Of a DNA stretch of 64,000 bases, positions 45,720 through 57,867 are shown piece by piece. The DNA is from Reticulitermes speratus (lineage: Eukaryota > Arthropoda > Insecta > Blattodea > Rhinotermitidae): positions 2,407,501 to 2,471,500 of the forward strand of contig JAJKFL010000011.1 of the NCBI GenBank assembly GCA_021186555.1. Reading direction: 5' to 3'. Below the pieces are notes generated by a model, which was given only the letters and a program-made list of their open reading frames with translations, was not told the DNA's origin and ran no database searches. Numbering within the stretch: the first letter of the stretch is position 1; each line of letters starts with the position of its first letter. The position numbers and the translations under genes were made by a program.

Positions 45720-46070
45720 GTTCTGTGTGGCTGGGGATTTGGGATTTTGGGATTTGACGTTATAATGTGTGGCTGGGGATTTGGGATTTTGGGATTTGAC
45801 GTTATAATGTGTGGCTGGGGATTTGGGATTTTGGGATTTGACGTTATAATGTGTGGCTGGGGATTTGGGATTTTGGGATTTGACGTTATAATGTGTGGCT
45901 GGGGATTTGGGATTTTGGGATTTGACGTTATAATGTGTGGCTGGGGATTTGGGATTTTGGGATTTGACGTTATAATGTGTGGCTGGGGATTTGGGATTTT
46001 GGGATTTGACGTTATAATGTGTGGCTGGGGATTTGGGATTTTGGGATTTGACGTTATAATGTGTGGCTGG
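45720..46070. repeat. 42-bp minisatellite, 8 nearly identical copies
   Basis: Unit TGTGTGGCTGGGGATTTGGG plus ATTTTGGGATTTGACGTTATAA, 42 bp. Copies are essentially identical, which suggests very recent expansion. 42 is 14 codons, so both strands show repeat frames (MCGWGFGILGFDVI; PHIITSNPKIPNPQ) that are by-products. Confidence 0.97.
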
Positions 46071-46097
46071 ACGGGTGAAATGAAGGGGGAATCGTTT

Positions 46098-47365
46098 GTA
46101 GACTGTATAGTACTGTGTACACCCATTTCAGACTGATAACGTACTGTGTCTACACCACATTTCAACTTATATACTGGTCACACCTTTCAGACTGTATAAC
46201 GTACTGTGTCTACACACATTTTCAACTGTAACGTACTGTGTTACACCATTTTCAGACTGTATAACGTACTGTCTACACCACATTTCGACTGTAACGTACT
46301 TGTCTACACCACATTTTCAGACTGTATAACGTACGTTCTACACATTTTCAGATGTAACTACTTGTTACACCACATTTTCAGACTGTATACGTACTGTGTC
46401 TACACACATTTTCAGACTGTATAACGTACTTGTCTACACCACATTTTCAGACTGTATAACGTACTGTGTCTACACCACATTTTCAGACTGTATAACGTAC
46501 TGTGTCTACACCACATTTTCAGACTGTATAACGTACTGTGTCTACACCACATTTTCAGACTGTATAACGTACTGTGTCTACACCACATTTTCAGACTGTA
46601 TAACGTACTGTGTCTACACCACATTTTCAGACTGTATAACGTACTGTGTCTACACCACATTTTCAGACTGTATAACGTACTGTGTCTACACCACATTTTC
46701 AGACTTTTATAACGTACTGTGTCTGCACTACATTTTCAGACTGTATAACGTACTGTGTCTACACCACATTTTCAGACTGTATAACGTACTGTGTCTACAC
46801 CACATTTTCAGACTGTATAACTACTGTGTCTACACCACATTTTCAGACTGTATAACGTACTGTGTCTACACCACATTTTCAGACTGTATAACGTACTGTG
46901 TCTACACCACATTTTCAGACTGTATAACGTACTGTGTCTACACCACATTTTCAGACTGTATAACGTACTGTGTCTACACCACATTTTCAGACTGTTATAA
47001 CGTACTGTGTCTACACCACATTTTCAGACTGTATAACGTACTGTGTCTACACCACATTTTCAGACTGTTATAACGTACTGTGTCTACACCACATTTTCAG
47101 ACTGTATAACGTACTCTGTCTACACCATATTTTCAGACTGTATAACGTACTGTGTCTACACCACATTTTCAGACTGTATAACGTACTGTGTCTACACCAC
47201 ATTTTCAGACTGTATAACGTACTGTGTCTACACCACATTTTCAGACTGTATAACGTACTGTGTCTACACCACATTTTCAGACTGTATAACGTACTGTGTC
47301 TACACCACATTTTCAGACTGTATAACGTACTGTGTCTACACCACATTTTCAGAATGTAAACGTAC
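46098..47365. repeat. 36-bp minisatellite core, about 35 copies, with decayed edges
   Basis: Unit GACTGTATAACGTACTGTGT plus CTACACCACATTTTCA, 36 bp. The centre (about 46430-47345) is clean. The first 300 bp and a further about 230 bp beyond 47365 (to about 47600) keep the same words but with many single-base losses. Confidence 0.95.
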
Positions 47366-48617
47366 TGAGTCCTAACACATTTCAGACTGGTATACACGCT
47401 CACCAATTGACTGTAAGTACTTGTAACATTTAGCTGTCTAATACTGTGCACACCTTAGTTTAACGTATGTCTCACCTTCGACTGTAAAGTACTGGTACAC
47501 ACATTCGTGTACTGTCTACACTTCAAGATAGTAGTGCTCACCTTAATGTAAACACTGTCTAACCTTCGATTAGTACGGTCTACCCATTCATGTAAACGTT
47601 TCTACCACTTCTTCAAGGCTCGATCCATACCTAATAATTAGAATGGCCAAGGAGGTAGGTTAGAACATAATCATCCTTTTTTTTCCTTCCTCGCACACAA
47701 CGTATTCTAGTTCCAACCAAAAGCGAATATCTCCAAAATGTCTAATAAATAACACGTCGATTGAAGTTCTTACAGAATGAAGATAAAATCCAAAACAGAC
47801 ACATCCATACAAACTGTTGTGACAAAGTGTCTTTGACGCCCACAGGATGAACGAAGAAAACACAGCTGCGTTCAGAGGGCTTTGGAACAGGTTTGAGCGT
47901 AATCCTGTACACCCTGTGATGAAAAATACTCTTGACTATTAATTACAGCTGCAAATTGAAAATTGTATGAAATATTTAACTGAGGTTACGTCTATATGAT
48001 ATGTCCACCACAGTCACCGATCTTTGTATCCACATACCTAAGACACTTCTCTGTGGTATTTCCACCAAAACCAACTGTCTGTATATCTGCCACCATCAGT
48101 ATTGTTCATATGTAGCGTGACTTAGACGAATTTTGACCCAAGCTGTCTTAATTTAGCTATTCAGATGTGTAGAACGCATCCCATTCCCCGTGGTGATACA
48201 ACTTCAGAACTGAGAACACCCAACATCTAGATCACAGATCCAAAATTGTTGCTGTTGACTTTGGATCTGTCTGTTTGTGTTGTGGGCGGCGTGAAAAATG
48301 TTTACTTGTAGGACTGTGACCGCAGCTACTAATGTCTCTGAGCATACTCATTCACGCAGTTTAATTTGTTCTGCCAATGGCCATCTCTGTTAACTGTGGT
48401 TTAACGAATTCGAGTCAATTCCTGCGGCTAAATCTTGATTTAACATCCGTCTATTTGCTAACCAAAAAATAAATAATATTTCTTATTCCGTCATGACGAA
48501 GTTAATTTGGAGGGTTAACTGAAATGATGCAAGTGTTGAAAACATCGGTTGTCTAAGAAGATACGCTATGTCGTGCAAAGAACTGTACCTCTGTAATATC
48601 AAGAAATTTCGGAACTG
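47366..48617. other. Decayed edge of the 36-bp array, then non-coding
   Basis: 47366-47600 holds increasingly broken 36-bp units. Beyond that no gene or repeat is recognised. Confidence 0.5.
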
Positions 48618-48627
48618 ATTAATGAAA

Positions 48628-49144
48628 TTGTCACACTGTTGACACCGTGCATCTTCGTCATATTAAATTAAGTTTAAACCAACTGATGCACACTAAAACC
48701 ACTTTTAAGTAGCTTTATTATAAAATTGTTAAAATTGTACCACTACACGTGTTTCGATCCTAGGATCATCATCAGGGGGTTTCTTGTTAAAAGCTACACT
48801 CCTCAGCACTCCTCACTGGACGACACGTAGTACACTCCGCTCCACGAAAAAACATTTCATATGCTTTTAATACCACACGCCAGCAGTTCCACAATTCTAC
48901 TAACTACAGTGTTTTTATAATTTTACAACTTTTAGCGAATCTATTGACAAGATTTTAACTTATGGTTCAAAAGTGCTTATAGAATATTTTAAATCATGTG
49001 TTGAAGTGACTGTAGCTTTTAACAAGAAACCCCCTGACGATGATCCTAGGATCGAAACACGTGTAGGGGTAAATTTTAACAATTTTATAATAAAGCTACT
49101 TAAAGAGTGGTTTTAGTGTGCATCGGTTTGTTTAAACTTAATTT
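48628..49144. mobile_element. Foldback retroposon with hammerhead-like motifs and TSD
   Basis: It starts TTGTCACACTGTTGACACCG with the inverted family terminus (CACCGTGCATC) and ends TTTAAACTTAATTT. The 10-bp TSD is ATTAATGAAA (48618-48627, 49145-49154). The inverted arms include AACCAACTGATGCACACTAA and ACACGTGTTTCGATCCTAGG. No protein. It is close in sequence to the inner element at 49456-50056. Confidence 0.87.
49029..49070 (+). ncRNA. Hammerhead-ribozyme-like motif, best helix I
   Basis: ACCCC, CTGACGA, extra T, helix II GATCCT/AGGATC, GAAA, palindromic helix III ACACGTGT, A, GGGGT. Helix I pairs over 5 bp. Apart from the extra T every conserved position fits. Confidence 0.42.
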
Positions 49145-49455
49145 ATTAATGAAAAAAAAAATTTGGAATTGCATTTTATTTTAAGTTCGCCTGAATCATT
49201 GTACCAGCGTTCTTAAACAAGCACACTCACTGATTCGAAATATTAGTTAAACATATTTCATGTTGTATGTGCCGTGCGTTTTATCGTGAGTATGTTAACA
49301 GCAACTAATGCACAGGATTATTAGCAGAATAAGATGTATTTGTAACGCCTACATACGTTTCGGCATAGATGCTTGTGATTCTTTGATGAACGCCCCCTGA
49401 GGATGGAAACGTGATTGCCGAAACTTATGTAGGCGTTACAAATACATCTTATTCT

Positions 49456-50056
49456 ATTAAATTAAGTTATAAACCAACGATGCACACTAAAACCACTTTT
49501 TTAAGTAGCTTTATTATAAAATTGTTAAAATTGTACCCCTACACGTGTTTCGATCCTAGGATCATTGTCAGGGGGGTTTATTGCTAAAAGCTACAGTCAC
49601 TTCAACACATGATTTAAAATATTCTATCTGCACTTTGAAACATAAGTTAAAATCTTGTAAAAGGATTCTCTAAAAGTTGTAAAATTATAAAAGCACTGTA
49701 GATGGTAGATTGTGGAACTGCTGGCGTGTGGTATTAAAAGCATATGAAATGTTTTTGCGTGGAGCGGAGTTACTACGTGTTGTGCGGTGAGGAGTACTAC
49801 GGTGGAGTGTACTACGTGTTGTGCGGTGAGGAGTACACGGTGGAGAGTACTACGTGTTGTGCGGTGAGGAGTACACGGTGGAGAGTATACGTGTTGTGCG
49901 GTGAGAGTACTACGTGGAGTGTACTACGTGTTGTGCGGTGAGGAGTACTACGGTGGTAAATTTTATAATAAAGCTACTTAAAAAGTGGTTTTAGTGTGCA
50001 TCGGTTGGTTTATAACTTAATTTAATATGACCAAGATGCACGGTGGCAACAGTGTG
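49456..50056. mobile_element. Inner foldback retroposon with exact 12-bp TSD
   Basis: It starts ATTAAATTAAGTTATAAACC and ends GATGCACGGTGGCAACAGTG TG. The TSD ACATCTTATTCT is perfect (49444-49455, 50057-50068). These boundaries define the family's ends. The left arm has the motif CGTGTTTCGATCCTAGGATC on the opposite strand. In the right half the corresponding region is replaced by the 39-bp array (49760-49957). Confidence 0.9.
49760..49957. repeat. 39-bp minisatellite, about 5 copies, inside the foldback
   Basis: Unit near TACTACGTGTTGTGCGGTGA plus GGAGTACTACGGTGGAGTG, with several short deletions. It lies entirely within the element at 49456-50056. Confidence 0.9.
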
Positions 50057-50114
50057 ACATCTTATTCTGTTAGTAATCTTGTGCATTAGTTGGTTTTAAC
50101 ATACTCATTAGTTA

Positions 50115-50784
50115 TATATGTTATGGAAATGTTATGAAAATTAATATAATATGATCTGCGTTGATTTGCGGCGAATCTTTTGAAATATTTCTTTCATAAA
50201 ACTTTATGTTCATACAACGTTGTAAAGAATGTTTTACCATCGAGATCTCGCTTCAGTGCGCTAATTCCATGGCTTTCAATCTTTCTTGAGAACCTAACAG
50301 TTCCTCAGATAGTTCAGAAATTAAACGCATTTTATGGAACTCGAAGGTTCGTTACCGTGTTTACAAGAGGCCAAAATGTGTCCCTATCCTGAGCCGCATT
50401 ACGTGCCTCCGTACTGTTTGTTCCTATAAGATCTTTTTTAAAGCTCTCTTACCTTTTACTCCTGAACCTTTCAAGTTTCTCTTTCCTTCAATTTTCCCTA
50501 CCAAAATTCTATATGCATTTATTTTCCCCTTACACCTATCCCATGCCCCACCTATCTCATCCTCCTTGATTTGATCATCCGAAAAATACGTAGTGAGGTA
50601 CATAAATCATAAATATCCTCTTTATGTAATTTTTACAGTCTTCTCTTACAGCTTCTTAGGACCGAATCTCTTCCTCATCCCCGTATCCTAGAACACCTTT
50701 ACCCTATGTTCTTCCTTCAATATGGGAGACCAAGTTTTATCCCGACACAAAACAAGAGAGAAAGATGTGGTTCTGGATGACCTT
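50115..50784. other. Non-coding stretch
   Basis: No gene recognised. The frame at 50180-50392 has no known domain. Confidence 0.4.
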
Positions 50785-50915
50785 AAGGAAAAGAAGAGAT
50801 ACTGGAAATTGAAAGAGGAAGCACTAGATCGCACCCTGTGGAGAACTCGCTTTGGAAGAGGCTACGGACCTGTCGTAAGACAGACTGCAGAATGAATGAA
50901 TGAATGAATATTATA
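50785..50915 (+). mobile_element. Short LINE 3'-end retroposon with (TGAA)n tail
   Basis: Codons KEKKRYWKLKEEALDRTLWR...GYGPVVRQTAE end at a stop at 50893-50895, then (TGAA)n. Same length and same left start as the copy at 12691, with only a few substitutions. Confidence 0.75.
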
Positions 50916-51432
50916 ATCCTTCTGCTTTTAGACAACAATTCAAAGACGAAATATTGTAGACGGAACATCCCATTCTTACTGCATGTAACATGTCTACGTT
51001 TACGACGTACAAAGTTGTCATACCGTTTGTAGTTCTGATCATGAAATGCGTACCGTCGGTATTTCAGCTTAAGCGTTATTTAGTGTGAAACAAAAATTTA
51101 TACGCACAGAATGTCGGAATGGATGGAAAGGAAGCTGTCTTTTTCTGTTTCATGATATTGAATTACGCCGAATTTGCGTGGGGGCAATTAGAAACAGCAC
51201 GTGAACACTTTAGGCTGAGCAGGCTGGCATTTGACCGCTGTGCTCTTTGAAAGGTGACATGTGGGAAACTTTAATGGCTTTGCAAATTTTGATCTCTTAC
51301 GAAATTCATAAATATACATTTTTTGTCACTAAAGAATTAGACTAATTTTACGACTTGTGACTATTTTAAGGGTGCTGTTTAACGACGGGGTCAGTTCCTG
51401 GGATTACGTAGTGTCGGTGGTAGATGGATGAA
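50916..51432. other. Non-coding stretch
   Basis: Nothing recognised. Confidence 0.4.
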
Positions 51433-51600
51433 TGAGTATGGAGCATTGGTGGAATGATACTGACAGGGTAAACCCCGTATTACTCGAAGAAAACGGTGTC
51501 CCGTTGACACTTTGTCTACCACAAATCCCAATGTACTGGCCTAAGACTGACCCCAGGCTTCCACGGTGAGGGAACCAAGGCGGACTAAACCGCCTGAGTC
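51433..51600 (-). mobile_element. SINE family B, diverged, joined to a tandem array of its own head
   Basis: Family phrases survive (CACAAATCCCAATGTACTGG; CTTCCACGGTGAGGGAACCA), but the B-box is decayed. Its tRNA-like head continues directly into the 39-bp array. Confidence 0.8.
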
Positions 51601-52062
51601 ATGGCACGGTCTACAGGCCGGTGAATAAACGCCTGAGTCATGGCACAGTCTACAGGCCGGCGACTAACCGCCTGAGTCATGGCACGGTCTACAGGCCGGC
51701 GACTAACCGCCTGAGTCATGGCACGGTCTACAGGCCGGCGACTAACCGCCTGAGTCATGGCACAGTCTAGAGGCCGGCGACTAACCGCCTGAGTCATGGC
51801 ACGGTCTACAGGCCGGCGACTAACCGCCCTGGAGTCATGGCCGGTCTACAGGGCCGGCGACTAACCGCCTGAGTCATGGCACAGTCTACAGGCCGGCGAC
51901 TAACCGCCTGAGTCATGGCACGGTCTACAGGCCGGCGACTAACCGCCTGAGTCATGGCACGGTCTACAGGCCGGCGACTAACCGCCTGAGTCATGGCACG
52001 GTCTACAGGCCGGCAGCCCATAACCGCCTGAGTCATGGCACGGTCTACAGGCCGGCAACACG
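51600..52062 (-). repeat. 39-bp minisatellite made of a SINE B head, about 12 copies
   Basis: Unit GGCCGGCGACTAACCGCCTG plus AGTCATGGCACGGTCTACA, 39 bp. On the minus strand every unit contains GTGCCATGACTCAGGCGGTT, the A-box side of the SINE B tRNA-like head. Units carry small changes (CACAGTC, CGGTGAATAAA), with one damaged block at 51825-51860 and another at 52013. Confidence 0.95.
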
Positions 52063-53270
52063 TCCCCGCTCTAAGCGTAAGAATTTGGCTCTGAAATTTT
52101 AACGTAACTGATGGAAGACGTTTTGTACTTGTGTTTGAAGGTTTGTTGAAGGTTGTTTGTTTCATAAATAGTAATTGCATTAAAACTGGTTTAAACTGCA
52201 AGAAATTTATCATTCTAAGTCTCCACTTCGGGCGGCTACAGTGTGGTAAACAGAATAAAATAAATGCTCAATACAGGATGTTAACAAACGATATTATTCA
52301 CGCGCATTTTTTAGCCAGTGGCCAAATTATCACAGTCGAGTGAAATATTGGGTTTTGTCTTAAGCACGCGAGCTTGTCTGCGTTGTCGAAGGGAATGAGA
52401 TAAATGTTTCGTAACAACACAGCCTTTCGTAATAACGATTAAATCCACGTACTGGCAGTATTTGCCAGTGGCCAAGTAACCACGTAAAGGGTTGGTCCTT
52501 GATTTATTTATTTTATATCTATATCTACAAGCCTAATCTTGCTCGTCGTACAGTGTTGCACCCTCAGGCTTCGAATGCAATAAACGATACAACCGACATC
52601 ACCAACACTGAACGTAAATTGGTACCAATAAATTGTCCGGCGTAGTTTCATGTAGCTTTTAACACGGGGTATTCCTGCTTTGTGTAACAAAGACAGTTCC
52701 TTATTGACTATCATGGATGTCTGGACCACGGATGTTTCAAAGAACATTCCAGTGACTCGCTCTGCTGCTGTGATGAAACGTACTTCCTTGGTCAGTTATT
52801 TTGCTATCATTACACTCCTCTGTCACCAATGTTCCCTCTAAGCTGCGCGGCCGCGCAGTAACTAATATGCTGCCGTGCTCACTGAATTGTTGCCGCTCAG
52901 CTGGAATTTTGTAGTTTTTTATTGTAAATATTCTGATCAGAATAGCAGCAGGTCCGCGGAGCTGTAAAAAATATTAGAGGGAACGTTGTTCGTCTCCTAC
53001 GACATTCGAGCCCGCAGTATCGACCGCTTAGCTCATCCACCTCCTACAACTAACTATTTACGTCTTTCGTGCACTCCCCTAATCGTTCCATGCCTGACCC
53101 TACGCGTACTCCGTTCTTCACATTCGTTACTCCATGACAGGGGGCTTCGCTTGAGTCTGCTTCGTGTTCGAAATATTTCCTTCAGTTTTAGCTTTAATTT
53201 CTCTGTGTCTCACCTTCCTATTGACTCTGTTTCTCCATGGCTCACCTTACTTTCTTCATTCTCGACTTTT
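52063..53270. other. Non-coding stretch
   Basis: The short frames at 52131, 52508 and 52986 show no known domain. Nothing else is supported. Confidence 0.4.
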
Positions 53271-53538
53271 GTTTGTGGAGAAGGGCCCCGCAGCAGAATC
53301 TACAAACGCACCGCAGCCTTAAGACTTATTGTGCAACCCTGTGATGAAGATTATCAGTTTTTTTTTCATTTTTGCAAGTAATGGAACAACGGTTGAATGA
53401 AACTGACAGGGGAAAACCGAAGTACTCGGGGAAAAACCTGTCCCAGTGCCACTTTGTCCATCAGAAATCCCACATGGACTGACCCGGGATCGAACCTGGG
53501 CCTCCGTGGTGAGAGGCCGGCGACTAACCGCCTGAGCC
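53271..53538 (-). mobile_element. SINE family B (tRNA-derived), head slightly truncated
   Basis: Minus strand: GGCTCAGGCGGTTAGTCGCC, B-box GGTTCGATCCCGGG, body, and end GCGGGGCCCTTCTCC. The first bases of the head are missing at the junction with TTGACTTT, and an imperfect 8-bp TSD (TCGACTTT/TTGACTTT) is possible. Confidence 0.88.
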
Positions 53539-54172
53539 TTGACTTTACACCCTCCATGACTCGTCTTAGCTTCTTCATTCTTGACCTTACTTTCTGCGTT
53601 CCTTATTTTAATTTCTTCGTACCTTACCTCACGTCTTACTGATCTTGTTTCTTCTTAATAAAAAAATAAACTGATCTGTGTGGATTGAACAGAACTGGCT
53701 GAAGGTCATTTTTATAATACCGTGTTGATTCTTTCGGTTAGTTGCATTATTGTTGCTCGCGCTGTGTCCACGCCGGTAACTGCGACTGCTGTCTCGGCCC
53801 GTGTTCTGTTATGAAAGTGTAATGCTGTTCTGCGCCTTGTCCTTTTGCAGTGACATTTCCATGTCGCCGCCTTCTCGAGCTGTCGCATGAGCGGGTGCCT
53901 TTATGATTTAAGGAGCCCTATTCAAGGATGACAGCTTAACATAACACTTCCTGATGATAGCCCTTTTTGTTGCAATGTTACTGAAGGAAAGGGATCAGAG
54001 CTATTCTTGGATTTACTAGTGATAAGCCGGTTTTAAACCTATCCGTTCTGGCTTATGTTTAAAGAAACCTTTTTTAAAATATTTTTAAATAAACGTGGTT
54101 TTTGTTTAAAAGCCTCACATTACTAGCTGTAATATGATATATGTTTATTTGGCACAACTTCTAAAAAAAAAT
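53539..54172. other. Non-coding stretch
   Basis: 53834-53844 (GTCCTTTTGCAG-like) could be a splice acceptor, but no matching exon is convincing. Confidence 0.35.
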
Positions 54173-56010
54173 AGTTATACACAGCACATTTAAATAGTTA
54201 TACACAGCACATTTAAATAGTTATACACAGCACATTTAAATAGTTATACACAGCACATTTAAATAGTTATACACAGCACATTTAAATAGTTATACACAGC
54301 ACATTTAAATAGTTATACACAGCTCATTTAAATAGTTATACACAGCACATTTAAATAGTTATACACAGCTCATTTAAATAGTTATACACAGCACATTTAA
54401 ATAGTTATACACATCACATTTAAATAGTTTTACACAGCACATTTAAATAGTTATACACAGCACATTTAAATAGTTATACACAGCACATTTAAATAGTTAT
54501 ACACATCACATTTAAATAGTTATACACAGCACATTTAAATAGTTATACACAGCACATTTAAATAGTTATACACAGCACATTTAAATAGTTATACACAGCA
54601 CATTTAAATAGTTATACACACACATTTAAATAGTTATACACATCACATTTAAATAGTTATACACAGCAATTTAAATAGTTATACACAGCACATTTAAATA
54701 GTTATACACAGCACATTTGAATAGTTATACACATCACATTTAAATAGTTATACACAGCACATTTAAATAGTTATACACAGCACATTTAAATAGTTATACA
54801 CATCACATTTAAATAGTTATACACATCACATTTAAATAGTTATACACAGCACATTTAAATAGTTATACACATCACATTTAAATAGTTATACACATCACAT
54901 TTAAATAGTTATACACATCACATTTAAATAGTTATACACATCACATTTAAATGGTTATACACAGCACATTTAAATAGTTATACACAGCACATTTAAATAG
55001 TTATACACATCACATTTAAATAGTTATACACAGCACATTTAAATAGTTATACACAGCACATTTAAATAGTTATATACAGCACATTTAAATAGTTATACAC
55101 AGCACATTTAAATAGTTATACACATCACATTTAAATAGTTATACACATCACATTTAAATAGTTATACACAGCACATTTAAATAGTTATACACAGCACATT
55201 TAAATAGTTATACACAGCACATTTAAATAGTTATACACAGCACATTTAAATAGTTATACACAGCACATTTAAATAGTTATACACAGCACATTTGAATAGT
55301 TATACACATCACATTTAAATAGTTATACACAGCACATTTAAATAGTTATACACAGCACATTTAAATAGTTATACACATCACATTTAAATAGTTATACACA
55401 GCACATTTAAATAGTTATACTCATCACATTTAAGTAGTTATACACAGCACATTTAAATAGTTATACACAGCACATTTAAATAGTTATACACATCACATTT
55501 AAATAGTTATACACAGCACATTTAAATAGTTATACTCATCACATTTAAGTAGTTATACACAGCACATTTAAATAGTTATACACATCACATTTAAACAGTT
55601 ATACACATCACATTTAAATAGTTATACACATCACATTTAAATAGTTATACACATCACATTTAAATGGTTATACACAGCACATTTAAATAGTTATACACAG
55701 CACATTTAAATAGTTATACACATCACATTTAAATAGTTATACACAGCACATTTAAATAGTTATACACAGCACATTTAAATAGTTATACACAGCACATTTA
55801 AATAGTTATACACAGCACATTTAAATAGTTATACACAGCACATTTAAATAGTTATACACAGCACATTTAAATAGTTATACACAGCACACTTAAATAGTTA
55901 TACACAGCACATTTAAATAGTTATACACAGCACATTTAAATAGTTATACACAGCACATTTAAATAGTTATACAGAGCACATTTAAATAATTATACACAGC
56001 ACATTTAACC
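54173..56010. repeat. 23-bp minisatellite, about 80 copies
   Basis: Unit AGTTATACACAGCACATTTA plus AAT, 23 bp, with a frequent variant CATCAC for CAGCAC. Rare variants recur at unit multiples: AAATGGTT at 54953 and 55666 (713 bp = 31 units), TTTGAATAG at 54719 and 55294 (575 bp = 25 units), and ATACTCATCAC at 55421 and 55536 (115 bp = 5 units). Repeated block duplications built it. Confidence 0.97.
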
Positions 56011-57385
56011 CTTGACGCATGCAGTTGATATAAAATAACACGTTTAACGAATGAGTTTCTGCCTAATAAAAGCACTGCTTCTCAATTACAAAGATCAGTT
56101 GGCTGGTAAATAATTGCCGTTTTTTTCTAAGAGTAGTTATACGAAGCCCATCAACAAATTATGTGTGCAAAATGCAGAGTTTTAATTTTAAAGCTGTTGG
56201 TGCATACAGTAAATGCTGTGCTTTGAAACGTTAAACTAGATATGTCGTTATAAGTTTTAAAACTTTCGCGGCGACATATCTAATAAAGTTTTCTCTGGGC
56301 CATCAGCCGCTCAAATGGTTTAAAAGATAAAACGTTTCGAGGACTGACTCCATCCCAATCCTGAGATATATCCTTTAAACCATTTGACGAGGCTGATGGC
56401 CCGAGAAGACTATATTAGATATGTCGTGCTTAAAAGCTAACCCACCATCCTGAATGAAGGGAGCTCTGTGATCATGGGTTCGAATTCCATTTGTGATGAT
56501 GTTAATGTTTACTTAATTCCGTCAACACTTCTTTTCTTGCCTTCCGATTAACTCCATATTGTCAAGGTCGTGTCGCCTGTAGTACTGTCCCTTACTCAAG
56601 AGAAGAAGTTGATCTGCACAGCGTGGGTAAAGACCCGTAACACACGCGACGACATTCTGGGCAAAACATATAGATCGTGTCAAAGACATGAGTCTGTATC
56701 ATTACATGACTTGAGCTTTCGTTTATAGCAAGCCTCAAGTCAAATTTATGTACAACTCTAATCTCATAGAACGTTACACAAAATAACTGTACTATTTCGT
56801 ACTCACAAAACACGACTGCATTTCAGCAACAAAATGTATTTTTAACTGGAATTCTTCGGTTGCTGTTCATAAGCAAGAGATATTCAGGTTTCCAAGCGCA
56901 AAAACTGCCAAGGTCAACTACAAACTTCACAGTCAGTACCTGTAAGTGCATTTTATGTGCTCTTAGTTAACATGAACCCCCTTTCGTTATGTTTACTTCA
57001 TGGACTAAGAAGTGAGCTGACTGCAATTGGAGATGAAACCGTTTGTCCTTAAGACGGAGACTGAGTAGTCCTGTAAAATGAAAGAATGTTATGAGGAAAG
57101 AAACCTGTCTTGAGTATTCCGCCATATTTATGCGGGTAATGGGGTGGCGGTGGTACGTGGTGTACTGTATTTGTAGTTATGTTTGACACTAAGATATTTG
57201 TAGCATGAAACATTAGAAAGTAACATTTTTTATGTTTATTAAAATTAAAAATACTGTAATTTTTCTTGATCACATATTTTACTGTTTCTACGTGCGAATT
57301 ATTCGCACCGGTAAAACTAGTGAAATTAAATGTCTGGCCAGAGGATTTACAAATATTTACAGCTAACACAGTAGCATTGTTTCTG
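56011..57385. other. Non-coding; small foldback at 56297-56403
   Basis: 56297-56327 (GGGCCATCAGCCGCTCAAAT) is inverted at 56370-56403, with AGATATGTCG outside on both sides, so it is another foldback with a CGAAACG motif on the minus strand between its arms. No gene is supported. Confidence 0.5.
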
Positions 57386-57465
57386 TAGTACTATAGAGCT
57401 ATACCTGTACTCCCCCTCTGGGCCTTCATGGCCTGTTCTAGGGAGACCGTTACCTTTACCTATAG
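57386..57465 (+). mobile_element. SINE family A tail fragment
   Basis: AGAGCTATACCTGTACTCCC, GGCCTTCATGGCCTGTTCTA and a TTACCTTTACCTA end match, in inverse orientation, the 40250-40330 part of the family A copy. Confidence 0.7.
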
Positions 57466-57867
57466 TACTAACATCTCCTTTTACTTATAATCACTTTGTG
57501 TCGTCAGAAAATCCTTCCTGCTCGTATGATTGCCTGTCAAACGGAAGGATTTGGTTTGAGTGAGATTGCAACGGTTCTGAGGCATATTAATCGGCGTCTT
57601 CTCTTCATTTTTGTCCTTTTTCCTTCATTTTTATTCAGTTGAACCTTCGGGTTTCGTAAAATGTGGGAAACTTCTTTACTAGCTGAGAAACTGTAGGATT
57701 TTCAAAAAAGGCTCTGCTACATTTAGTTCGTTACTTCTTCAAATTTTTCTTCCTTTCAAAGGCAATATCCTTTACTGATTTAGTGACAACTCTTAGGGAA
57801 ACTATCAGCTTTCTTCTTCCTCGTTTATGATTATTCAAAGACGTTTTAATGATGACGATAATGGTGT
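57466..57867. other. Non-coding stretch
   Basis: Nothing recognised before the GCTG-rich tract. Confidence 0.4.

Larger units (their letters stand above)
49250..50106. mobile_element. Outer foldback retroposon, interrupted
   Basis: Its arms (GAGTATGTTAACAGCAACTA; AATAAGATGTATTTGTAACG) pair with sequence on both sides of the inner insertion. A candidate 8-bp TSD ATTAGTTA lies at 49242-49249 and 50107-50114. The right arm has CTGAGGA and GCCGAAACTTATGTAGGCG. The inner insertion occupies 49456-50056. Confidence 0.78.

Noticed and set aside
53820-53900. Possible second exon after a pyrimidine-rich CAG acceptor
   Set aside because: No donor at a suitable distance and no frame with coding-like third positions.
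54173-56010. TTATACACA words as clustered DnaA boxes or a replication origin
   Set aside because: Tandem repeat by-product in an insect-like genome; no other origin feature.
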